DNA from: Oscillospiraceae bacterium
Lineage (GTDB): Bacteria > Bacillota_A > Clostridia > Oscillospirales > CAG-272
Assembly (NCBI GenBank): GCA_015063445.1
Contig: SVUD01000030.1
Span: 1-23,792, forward strand
DNA length: 23,792 nucleotides
Direction of reading: 5' to 3'
Positions within the stretch are counted from its first letter, which is position 1, and the number at the start of each line of letters is the position of its first letter. The notes beneath the pieces are model-generated. The model had not been told where the DNA came from, searched no databases, and worked only from the letters and a program-made list of their open reading frames with translations. A program made the translations under genes and the position numbers. Shown in pieces: positions 14,604 to 22,009 of the stretch.

Positions 14604-16088
14604 ATGGAAAATCAGAAGAAAGAAAAAGAAATAACCTTCGGATATCTCGTGGGTATATTCAAAAAAAGCTTTATCTTTATGATCATTGCAGCAGTGCTTC
14701 TCGGCGCTATCGGGGTAGTTTACTCGAAATTCATCGAAAAGCCGAAGTATCAGACGACGTCTACGTTTATGGTAAGAAACGTTTCGCCCGAGTCTTACTA
14801 TACCTCAACGCTTACAATGGCTTCAACCTCGATCGCATCCTCGTGCGTTGAGCTTGCTACTCACGAGAGCCCGAGACTTATGGTAGCAGAATATAATGAA
14901 CTTTGGAAAAAGCTCGGCTATGACAGTGTTAAAGCGTGCGCTGACGGTATTGAAAAAATGATAACCTCCAAAAAGGGAACTGATGAAAATTCCTGTTCCT
15001 TCTCCATCAATATCAAGAGTGCGTCGCGTGACGTTACTTACGAGATTACAAGTGCCTTACAGGCAGTTTTTCCGGAGGCAGTTCAGCAGGTATTCGGAAA
15101 CGATAAGGATTTGTCAGCCCTTGTTACTTCAACAAGCTATGTAACAAGTCCCGAGGACGTTAGCATCGTAAAATCATCTCCCATTAAAATAGGCTTTATC
15201 CTTGCCGTTGTAGCTGCGGTTATAACATACGCCGTATTCTTCATCAAGGCTTTGTTTGATAAGTCTATTTACAATGAGGATTCCATTAAAGAAAACTTCA
15301 GCTATCCTCTCGTTGGAGTTATCCCCTCGTTCGCAACTCCCGAGGAGCAGGCAGAAAACAGGAAATTCCGCAAGAAAAAGGACGCAAAGGCTATTGCGCC
15401 GAGACACTATGAGAACAAGCTTCTTACGGAAGAGTCTCCCTTCCATATGACAGAGTCCTTCAATTCTCTTCGTACAAACGTTATTTTCTCCGCTGCGGCA
15501 GCAAAGAACCCCGTATTTGCGGTAACGAGTGATATTGCTGCGGCAGGAAAGACCGTTGCTGCGGCAAACCTTGCGATTTCCATGTCCAATCTTGATAAGA
15601 AGGTTCTTCTCGTTGAGTGCGATATGAGATGCCCCTCGTTTACAAAGCTCTTTGGAAAGCTTGGAGAAGTTGGACTTTCAGAGCTTCTTGCGGGAATTGA
15701 AAGCGAAACCTCAAAGGTCGTTCATAAGTATCAGGATACGTCTCTTGATATCCTTCTTTGCGGAAAAATACCTCCAAACCCCTCAGAGCTTCTTTCGGGC
15801 TACCGTATGGCAGAGCTTGTAGAGGAGTGGAAGCGCACCTATGACTATATTATACTTGATATGCCTCCTATCGGTGAGGTTTACGATGCAGGCGTCGTAT
15901 CGAATATAATAAACGGATACATAGTAACCGCAAGAGCAAATCATTCCAACATTACCAACGTGAGAGGCGCGATAGAAAGAATCGAATCCGTAAACGGTAA
16001 CGTTCTCGGTATGATCCTCAACGACGTTAATCTTAAGGCGGGAAAAAATTATAAGAGCTATTACAGCACTTACGCAAAAGCTGATTAA
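14604..16088 (+). CDS. Wzz-type chain-length regulator fused to a BY-kinase (tyrosine autokinase)
   Basis: A 494-residue membrane protein joining a Wzz/CapA-like adaptor to a CpsD-like tyrosine kinase, the fused form of the polysaccharide co-polymerase. Membrane helices are at about 22-40 and 196-217, with an extracellular part between. The kinase domain spans about 280-480: Walker A region SDIAAAGKT (309-317), Walker A' VLLVECDMR (about 334-342) and Walker B YIILDMPP (415-422). The C-terminus has a tyrosine cluster (Tyr483, 486, 487, 490), the expected autophosphorylation site. The Walker A loop has AAA where the family usually has PGE, and A' has Glu for the first Asp; Lys316 is kept. The start at 14604 has AAAGGAA 8 nt upstream and lies 48 bp after the HprK-like gene. 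It should control export or length of a surface polysaccharide, but no glycosyltransferases are in the window. Confidence 0.88.
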   Translation: MENQKKEKEITFGYLVGIFKKSFIFMIIAAVLLGAIGVVYSKFIEKPKYQTTSTFMVRNVSPESYYTSTLTMASTSIASSCVELATHESPRLMVAEYNELWKKLGYDSVKACADGIEKMITSKKGTDENSCSFSINIKSASRDVTYEITSALQAVFPEAVQQVFGNDKDLSALVTSTSYVTSPEDVSIVKSSPIKIGFILAVVAAVITYAVFFIKALFDKSIYNEDSIKENFSYPLVGVIPSFATPEEQAENRKFRKKKDAKAIAPRHYENKLLTEESPFHMTESFNSLRTNVIFSAAAAKNPVFAVTSDIAAAGKTVAAANLAISMSNLDKKVLLVECDMRCPSFTKLFGKLGEVGLSELLAGIESETSKVVHKYQDTSLDILLCGKIPPNPSELLSGYRMAELVEEWKRTYDYIILDMPPIGEVYDAGVVSNIINGYIVTARANHSNITNVRGAIERIESVNGNVLGMILNDVNLKAGKNYKSYYSTYAKAD

Positions 16089-16261
16089 GATTTTGATAAC
16101 GCGAATATAAAAAGAACAGCAAGTGTAAATGAGATCACGGCAATAAGAATATCAGCGCCTCGCTTGGTGATTTTTATTCCGTCGTAAATACTTTTTCTTC
16201 GGGTTTGCGAGTGATTGTCATGAGCCTCGTTTGAATCGTTTATGATTTTGTTGTTATCCAT
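16085..16261 (-). CDS. 58-residue single-pass membrane protein
   Basis: An unrecognised small gene. The N-terminal half (residues 1-37) is polar and charged, with a KSIYDGIKITKRG segment. Residues about 38-55 (DILIAVISFTLAVLFIFAL) form one hydrophobic helix, and the protein ends in SKS. Small Clostridia proteins of the pattern YDG-K-T-KG-DI-hydrophobic helix are familiar to me as unnamed families, so it is probably real. Its stop overlaps the stop of the BY-kinase tail-to-tail (16085-16088). RBS evidence is moderate (AAGGGA 12 nt upstream, TAGG nearer). The mgl permease ends 107 bp upstream on the same strand, with a strong hairpin between. A role as a modulator of the neighbouring kinase is speculation. 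Confidence 0.65.
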   Translation of the reverse strand: MDNNKIINDSNEAHDNHSQTRRKSIYDGIKITKRGADILIAVISFTLAVLFIFALSKS

Positions 16262-16287
16262 AACCTAAGTTTATCCCTTCTAATATA

Positions 16288-16354
16288 AAGCGAGAGTAAG
16301 AACCGTATTGTGCCGAAATGCGCAACGCTATCCTTGCTCTCGCTTCTGTTTTTT
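16288..16354 (+). terminator. Large hairpin terminator beyond the BY-kinase gene
   Basis: The outer stem AAGCGAGAG/CTCTCGCTT extends through TAAG/CTTG. After a 7-by-7 internal loop an inner TTGTGC/GCGCAA stem follows. TTTTTT (16349-16354) follows on the plus strand. On the minus strand the tail is only TTTATATT, so it may also end the mgl mRNA, less efficiently. Plus-strand transcripts reaching it contain the antisense of the 58-residue gene. Confidence 0.75.
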
Positions 16355-16368
16355 ATATGAAATTCTGT

Positions 16369-17484
16369 TTATTTTCTTGCCAGATATTTTCGCATATCTA
16401 TGGCGCAAGCGAGGAGAATTATAAGACCCTTAATGATATATAGGAGGTTTTGATCGACAGAAAGGAAATTAAGACCTACGAAGATTATTTGCAAAAGCAG
16501 AACACCGACTACTATTCCGCCTATTTTTCCCGTGCCACCTACGAAAGAAACACCGCCTATAACACAGGCAGCGATGGCGTCGCTTTCGTAGTTAAGTCCC
16601 GTATAGGATGCCGCGGAGCCTATGCGAGCGCCCTCAATAAAACCTGTTATCGCATACATAATACCGGCAAGGATAAAAACGCCTACAACTGTCATAAAAA
16701 CGTTAACGCCCGAAACGTTTGCAGCCTCCTCGTTCGAGCCGACGGCGAACATATTTCTTCCGAAAACGGTTTTATTCCAGATAATCCACATTATAACCGT
16801 TAGTATTACCGAAAACAGAACGTATTTCGGAATCGCGATACCCTTAATTCTGAAAAGCGGCCCCGCGATAAATTCGAGATACGAGCCGTCAAGTCCCGAA
16901 AGAGTTTGACCGCCGTTAGAGCCGATCTGCAAAAATAAGAGTATAAGACCGTAGATTATAAGCTGAGTTGAAAGAGTTACAATAAATGGATGAAGCTTGA
17001 ATTTCGCTACGAAAAATCCGTTTACGAATCCGATAAGCGCGCCCACTGTGATGACCGCGAGAATTACGGCGGCTATAGGCAGTGGATTGAGATTAGGAAA
17101 AATTTTAGATGAGTATCCCGCGCTTTGAAGAAGAGCCGCGCTGATGCATGCGGTGAGTCCAACAGCTCGTCCCGCGGAAATATCGGTACCTGTCAAAACG
17201 ATAGCTCCGCCGATACCTAAAGCGATAGGCAGTCTTGCGGCAGTTAGGGAAATTATGTTTATAACGGACGCTGCTGACAAAAATCTCGGCTTCATAATCG
17301 CGATAATAATAACTGCGGTAATTATCATTATAAACATAGCGTTGTTTAAAAATGTATCCGTGATTTTTCGTCTTTTATCCGAGAGGGAAAGAGATGAAAA
17401 GGACTTGTATTTGTCCTTTATATTATTTCCCATACCGTGAAATGCGCCCTTGATTTTATCACGGTAGCTTTTCTTTTCTTCCAT
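16369..17484 (-). CDS. mglC: Sugar ABC transporter permease (MglC-like)
   Basis: A 371-residue BPD_transp_2-family permease forming the membrane channel of a galactose/ribose-type importer. About 45 charged N-terminal residues precede the first of roughly 8-10 membrane helices. Family hallmarks include LTGTDISAGRAVGL (about 96-109), GFVNGFFVAKFKLHPFIVTL, GRNMFAVGSNEEAANVSG and the loop around IGGVSFVGGTGKIGG near residue 320. The start at 17484 has AAAGGAC 5 nt upstream; the frame is open 22 codons further but those overlap the spacer after mglA. It lies 46 bp downstream of mglA. Substrate preference within hexoses cannot be decided from the permease. Confidence 0.92.
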   Translation of the reverse strand: MEEKKSYRDKIKGAFHGMGNNIKDKYKSFSSLSLSDKRRKITDTFLNNAMFIMIITAVIIIAIMKPRFLSAASVINIISLTAARLPIALGIGGAIVLTGTDISAGRAVGLTACISAALLQSAGYSSKIFPNLNPLPIAAVILAVITVGALIGFVNGFFVAKFKLHPFIVTLSTQLIIYGLILLFLQIGSNGGQTLSGLDGSYLEFIAGPLFRIKGIAIPKYVLFSVILTVIMWIIWNKTVFGRNMFAVGSNEEAANVSGVNVFMTVVGVFILAGIMYAITGFIEGARIGSAASYTGLNYESDAIAACVIGGVSFVGGTGKIGGIVVGVLLLQIIFVGLNFLSVDQNLLYIIKGLIILLACAIDMRKYLARK

Positions 17485-17530
17485 AAAAGTCCTTTCTTTA
17501 TTAAGACGTTTAGATTTTATTCGAGCGTGT

Positions 17531-19030
17531 TTAAACGTATTTTGTGGCAAGAGTCATAATTTCCTCCTGAGACGCATCTCCGTCGGTTATGCCGGCAAGC
17601 TTGCCTCCGCTAAGGACAATGATTCTGTCGCATAGTCCTATAAGCTCGGGCATTTCTGAGGAAACGAGAATAACGCCCCGTCCCGATCGCGCGAGATCGC
17701 AAATAAGCTCGTATATTTCATATTTAGCGCCGACGTCAATACCTCTCGTCGGTTCGTCAAGCAGTAGCACCGTAGGCTCTAAAAGCAGCCATCTTGCGAA
17801 TATTACCTTCTGCTGATTTCCGCCCGAAAGTGAGCGTATCTTCGTGTTTTCATCCGGAGTTTTCACGCCGAGCTTTTTGATATATTCAACGGTGATCTTA
17901 TTCATTTTTCTTTTTGAAAGAAGAGGGCCTATTCGCCATTTTTTTAGCGATGATATTACCGTGTTTTCACGGATGCCGAGTATACCGAAAATTCCCGATG
18001 ACCGTCTTTCCTCGGTAACGAAGGCAAACCCGTTTTTTATAGATTCCTCCGGTGTTCTGTTATATATCTCTCTGCCTCGGAGATAAAGCCTTCCACCTCT
18101 TCTTGTGGACGTGCCGAAGATGTTTTCGAGAAGCTCTGTTCTTCCGGAGCCGTCAAGTCCGGATATACCGAGAATTTCTCCTTCGCGAAGGGTAAAGGAT
18201 ACGTCCGAAAGCGAAGAGTATTCGGAAGAGAGATTTACAGCCTCAAAAAGCGCCTTGCCGATTTTTCTGTTTTTTTCGGGATATCTTTTTGAAAGCTCTC
18301 TTCCGACCATAAGCTTGATGATTTCATTCGTTGTGATATCTCTCGCCGAGCGTGTGGCAATATGCTTACCGTCACGCATAACAGTAACATCGTCGGAAAT
18401 GCGCAGTATCTCTTCCATTTTGTGAGATATATAAATTATGCCGCAGCCGTCACCCTTAAGCTTTTCGATGATTTTAAAAAGTCTCTCCACCTCCTCTGTA
18501 TTAAGAGAGGAGGTGGGCTCGTCAAAAACGATGACCTTTGCGTTGTAAGAAACAGCCTTTGCTATTTCCGCCATTTGTCTTTGTGAAACTGACATCTTTT
18601 CCATCTTCATATCGGGATCTATATCAAGACCGAGCGAGAGAAATACCTCGCTCGTTTTTTTAATCATCTCCGCCCGACTTATGAAAGGAAGATTTTTAAT
18701 CGCCTTCGGAAATCTTCCAAGCCACATATTTTCGGCGGCAGTCAGCTTCAGCGCTTGATTTAGCTCCTGATGAACCATGGCGACTCCGTTTGTGAGCGCA
18801 TCCTTTGCGCTTTTGAATTCAACCGACCGTCCGTTAAGATAAATCTCACCGGAATCCTTTTCATAAACACCGAAAAGGCATTTCATGAGAGTTGATTTTC
18901 CCGCTCCGTTTTCACCCATAAGAGCGTGAACGCTTCCTTCCTTGACGGAAAGAGAAACTCCGTCAAGAGCATTAACTCCGGGAAAGCTTTTTGAAATGTT
19001 CTCCATACGGAGAAGCGTAGAATTTTCCAT
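17531..19030 (-). CDS. mglA: Sugar ABC transporter ATP-binding protein (MglA-like, two ABC domains)
   Basis: A 499-residue tandem ABC ATPase, the normal MglA/RbsA length. In domain 1, Walker A is GENGAGKST (residues 38-46 region), the signature region is VSQRQMAEIAKA and Walker B is VIVFDEPTSSL. In domain 2 (from about residue 255), Walker A is the degenerate GLDGSGRTE usual for this family, the signature is LSGGNQQKVIFARWL and Walker B is VLLLDEPTRGIDVGAKYE. It energises uptake through MglC. It starts 2 bp after the mglB stop, so coupling is likely, although no strong RBS is visible. Confidence 0.95.
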   Translation of the reverse strand: MENSTLLRMENISKSFPGVNALDGVSLSVKEGSVHALMGENGAGKSTLMKCLFGVYEKDSGEIYLNGRSVEFKSAKDALTNGVAMVHQELNQALKLTAAENMWLGRFPKAIKNLPFISRAEMIKKTSEVFLSLGLDIDPDMKMEKMSVSQRQMAEIAKAVSYNAKVIVFDEPTSSLNTEEVERLFKIIEKLKGDGCGIIYISHKMEEILRISDDVTVMRDGKHIATRSARDITTNEIIKLMVGRELSKRYPEKNRKIGKALFEAVNLSSEYSSLSDVSFTLREGEILGISGLDGSGRTELLENIFGTSTRRGGRLYLRGREIYNRTPEESIKNGFAFVTEERRSSGIFGILGIRENTVISSLKKWRIGPLLSKRKMNKITVEYIKKLGVKTPDENTKIRSLSGGNQQKVIFARWLLLEPTVLLLDEPTRGIDVGAKYEIYELICDLARSGRGVILVSSEMPELIGLCDRIIVLSGGKLAGITDGDASQEEIMTLATKYV

Positions 19031-19032
19031 AT

Positions 19033-20103
19033 TTATTTTGAATCGTCCTCACCCGTATAAGCGGAATAAGGAATATTTATTCTCCAATTTCCAACCGCCA
19101 TATCCTTGTCGATACCGTCAAGCATTCCGCGGCCGGATAAAATATTATTCGTAACGCTGACTATTGCTTTAGCCATTCCCTCGGAATCCTGTTTTATGGT
19201 TCCCGTCATAGAACCGTCCTTGATTTTAGCGACGGCGGCGTCAGTTGCGTCAACGCCGAATATAGGAATGGTTTTTCCGCCGCTCTTGTTATAACCGGCT
19301 TCCTGAAGCGCGGCAAGAGCGCCGAGCGCCATCTCGTCATTATTTGCTATAACCAGCTCAACCATATTGCGATTAGCCTCGCTGTAAGCGGAGAGAATAG
19401 TTTTCATATAATCGTTTGCCGCCTGAGCAGACCAGTTACCGCCTTGGTCGACGAGATATTTGCTTGAATTCTTTGAGTCATAGAATTCAAGATTCGGCTT
19501 TCCGGCATCGCTAAGCACCTTGTTTGCATCCTCAACGCCGTAGCGTGTTCTTGCCTCCGCCTCTGCGTTTCCTTGCTGTCCCTTGAACATAACGTACGAG
19601 ATTTTTCCATCACCATTAAGGTCAAGAGTAGCGTAATTTTTAAGAACGTAATCTCCGATAAGCTTGCCCTGCATATGTCCTGCCATTTCATAATCGGTTC
19701 CTATAAACAGGCATTTGTCGTAAGAGGAAACCACGCCCTCACTTACCGAACGGTTAAAGAATATAAGAGGAATATCGGCATTTTTAGCCTTTGAAACGAT
19801 GTTTTTAGCCGCATCGTCGGATCCCGTATCAACGATATTAACTATAAGAAGTCTTGAGCCCTTGGCAATAGCGGTATCGATCTGTTCGGTTTGTGTCGTT
19901 TGGTTACTGTTTGCATCGTAGTTATTGAAGCTTAGACCCGAATTCTTAAGAAGCTTATCCATAGAGCTTCTGACGCCGGAAATATAAGTGTCGCTGTAGG
20001 TATAGTAAAATACCGATACCTCACCATCGTCCTTTTTTCCGCAGGATACGAGTGAGGTAGATAATAGACATAGTGTTATCAATAAAATAAGCAATTTTTT
20101 CAT
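19033..20103 (-). CDS. mglB: Galactose/glucose-type sugar-binding lipoprotein (MglB-like)
   Basis: A 356-residue periplasmic-binding-protein-type receptor tethered to the membrane as a lipoprotein. The signal sequence ends in the lipobox LVSC with Cys21. A calcium-binding loop DLNGDGKISY (residues 161-170) matches the EF-hand-like loop of galactose-binding protein, which separates it from ribose-binding relatives. VIANNDEMALGALAALQ and IFGVDATDAAVAKIKDG are ligand-pocket strands typical of the family. The start at 20103 has AAGGGAG 8 nt upstream; the earlier in-frame ATG at 20145 would add a non-signal extension and is rejected. It is first in mglBAC and divergent from the FAD-protein gene. 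Likely ligands are D-galactose, D-glucose or methyl-galactoside. Confidence 0.93.
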   Translation of the reverse strand: MKKLLILLITLCLLSTSLVSCGKKDDGEVSVFYYTYSDTYISGVRSSMDKLLKNSGLSFNNYDANSNQTTQTEQIDTAIAKGSRLLIVNIVDTGSDDAAKNIVSKAKNADIPLIFFNRSVSEGVVSSYDKCLFIGTDYEMAGHMQGKLIGDYVLKNYATLDLNGDGKISYVMFKGQQGNAEAEARTRYGVEDANKVLSDAGKPNLEFYDSKNSSKYLVDQGGNWSAQAANDYMKTILSAYSEANRNMVELVIANNDEMALGALAALQEAGYNKSGGKTIPIFGVDATDAAVAKIKDGSMTGTIKQDSEGMAKAIVSVTNNILSGRGMLDGIDKDMAVGNWRINIPYSAYTGEDDSK

Positions 20104-20147
20104 ATTCGTTGCTCCCTTCATGAGTGTTATTCTTATATTGGACAAAG

Positions 20148-20181
20148 TTTTGCCCTTTTATGCAAAATCAGGTTGCAAAAT
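20148..20181. promoter_or_regulatory. Inverted and direct repeats in the mglB/FAD-protein intergenic region
   Basis: TTTTGC (20148-20153) and GCAAAA (20162-20167) form a 20-bp palindrome with an 8-nt centre. TGCAAAAT recurs 13 bp further (20161-20168 and 20174-20181), the second copy overlapping the -35 of the plus-strand promoter. This could be an operator for mgl, but no convincing mgl promoter was found beside it. Confidence 0.35.
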
Positions 20182-20201
20182 GTACTCGGTTGTGCTAAAA
20201 T
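20173..20201 (+). promoter_or_regulatory. Promoter of the FAD-dependent protein gene
   Basis: TTGCAA (20173-20178) and TAAAAT (20196-20201) are 17 bp apart, with TG one base ahead of the -10 (TGC-TAAAAT). Confidence 0.8.
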
Positions 20202-20245
20202 AAAGTATACGAAAAATCGCTTTAACGCTTTGAAAGGAGAACGGT

Positions 20246-21832
20246 ATGGTAAAGATAGATATAAAGGTAAGTACCGATTATAATGAAGAAAAAATCAAAG
20301 ATGCTATAGCCGAATCCTTTCCGATAGAGAAAAGCGAGATAAACGATTTGGTTATACTTAAAAAGGTATTGAAAATAGACGAGAAAAAGGAATTTCTTCT
20401 CACCGTCGGTATTGGTTTATCCGAGGAGCGTGAGCGCGGACTTCTTAAAATGAAAAAACGTGTTTTCGAGTTTCCCGATTACACGTTTGAAGTGCCCGAA
20501 GCTAAGTTTTCTCAAAATCCCGTTGTGGTAGGCGCGGGTCCCGCAGGTCTATTTGCGGCTCTCACTCTTGCTGAGTCGGGAGCGTGCCCGATAATCATCG
20601 AGCGTGGAGACGCGGTTGAAGAAAGACGCCGTTCCGTTGATATATTTTTCAAAAACGGTGAGCTTGACAGCGAGTCAAACATCCAGTTCGGCGAGGGCGG
20701 AGCGGGAGCGTTTTCCGATGGAAAGCTTAAGGTCGGCGGAATGGATAAATACAAGCGCAAGGTCCTTTCTGAATTCGTTTTGGCAGGAGCGCCCGAGGAC
20801 ATACTCTATACAGTCGGAGCGCATCTCGGAACGGATAAGCTTCCGCGCTACGTAAAGGAAATAAGAGAAAAAATCAAAGCACTCGGCGGAAGCTTTATAT
20901 ATAGAGCAAAGCTTATTTCGCTCGGCGTGAATAATGGAAAAATAAGCTATGCCGAGTATGAGAAAGACTGCAAAAAAGAGAGAATACCCACTGACCGTGT
21001 TATATTAGCAACAGGTCACAGCGCAAGAGATAGCTTTGAAATGCTATACGCTATGGGCATCAAAATGGAAGCCAAGAGCTTTGGAATAGGTCTCAGAATA
21101 GAGCATCCGAGAGAATATATAAACGAGCTTGTTCTCGGTGAAAAAAATCCGCCCTCTGAAATAGGAACGGCGTCCTATCATCTTGTAACTCATCTCGATA
21201 ACGGCAGGAGCGTCTATAGCTTTTGTATGTGTCCAGGGGGTACGGTGGTTGCCGCCGCAAGTGAAAATGGCGGAATAGTAACCAACGGAATGAGCGAGGA
21301 GAAGAGAGACGGCGGCAATTCAAACGCGGCGCATCTTGTCAGCTTCACGCCTGATGATTTTGAATCCGATTCGCCTCTTGCGGGACTTGACTTTCAGCGC
21401 AAGATAGAAAGACAAGCCTTTCTCACTGCGGGCGGTGATTATAAAGCTCCGGCAATAACTATGGAAGACTTTATGAAGGAAAACAGTCCTAAGTCCTTAT
21501 TTGAGGTAAAACCCTCTTACCCGTGCGGAGTTTTGGCGGCAAAAGTTGAAGAATATATGCCGGCTGCCGTAGCGCCGTCGTTAAGAGCGGGAATAAATGC
21601 TTTCGATGATTGGATGCGCGGTTTTTATTATCCCGAAGCGGTATTAACAGGTCCTGAAACACGTTCCACCTCACCCGTGCGAGTTTTTCGCAATGAAAAA
21701 TATATGACGCCCACCGTCTCTGGACTTTATCCGATAGGCGAGGGAGCGGGATATGCCGGCGGAATAGTTTCCTCCGCGGTTGACGGAGTGAGATGCGCTG
21801 AGAGTATAATAAACGATATCGTAAATACTTGA
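20246..21832 (+). CDS. COG2509-type FAD-dependent oxidoreductase
   Basis: A 528-residue flavoprotein of the conserved but uncharacterised 'NAD(FAD)-utilising dehydrogenase' group. Residues about 1-85 form an N-terminal domain with alternating strands and helices. The dinucleotide-binding motif VVVGAGPAGLFAALTLAESG starts near residue 93, followed by the Glu of IIIERG. SNIQFGEGGAGAFSDGKL (about 147-164) is a hallmark stretch, ILATGHSARDSFE is the second FAD motif, and the C-terminal GLYPIGEGAGYAGGI closes the FAD site. No NADH-specific motif or iron-sulphur cluster is visible. The RBS is AAAGGAG, and the start is well supported. It is monocistronic, with its own promoter and a strong terminator. 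Its substrate is not known. Confidence 0.92.
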   Translation: MVKIDIKVSTDYNEEKIKDAIAESFPIEKSEINDLVILKKVLKIDEKKEFLLTVGIGLSEERERGLLKMKKRVFEFPDYTFEVPEAKFSQNPVVVGAGPAGLFAALTLAESGACPIIIERGDAVEERRRSVDIFFKNGELDSESNIQFGEGGAGAFSDGKLKVGGMDKYKRKVLSEFVLAGAPEDILYTVGAHLGTDKLPRYVKEIREKIKALGGSFIYRAKLISLGVNNGKISYAEYEKDCKKERIPTDRVILATGHSARDSFEMLYAMGIKMEAKSFGIGLRIEHPREYINELVLGEKNPPSEIGTASYHLVTHLDNGRSVYSFCMCPGGTVVAAASENGGIVTNGMSEEKRDGGNSNAAHLVSFTPDDFESDSPLAGLDFQRKIERQAFLTAGGDYKAPAITMEDFMKENSPKSLFEVKPSYPCGVLAAKVEEYMPAAVAPSLRAGINAFDDWMRGFYYPEAVLTGPETRSTSPVRVFRNEKYMTPTVSGLYPIGEGAGYAGGIVSSAVDGVRCAESIINDIVNT

Positions 21833-21887
21833 TTAATAGATTCGATTAACAGAATTGTTTGTAAAAATTGAATATTGTTTTCAAAAT

Positions 21888-21945
21888 AAAAAACGAACAG
21901 AGTGCAATACGGTTTGACCGTGATATGCAAAACTGTTCGTTTTTT
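21888..21945. terminator. Bidirectional terminator with nested stems
   Basis: AAAAAACGAACAG pairs with CTGTTCGTTTTTT. Inside, TGCA/TGCA and ACGGT/ACCGT stems stack around a TTG loop. It serves the FAD gene (plus) and the convergent M29 peptidase gene (minus). Confidence 0.92.
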
Positions 21946-22009
21946 CTAACTATTATTTACAAGTAAGCCTTTTGTTGCTCTTTTTTGAGCTAAGAAATCG
22001 ATATTTGTA

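Noticed and set aside
13836..16261. Possible lasso-peptide or other RiPP cluster because of the HprK-like protein
   Set aside because: No precursor peptide, PqqD-like protein, asparagine-synthetase-like cyclase or protease is present in the neighbourhood.
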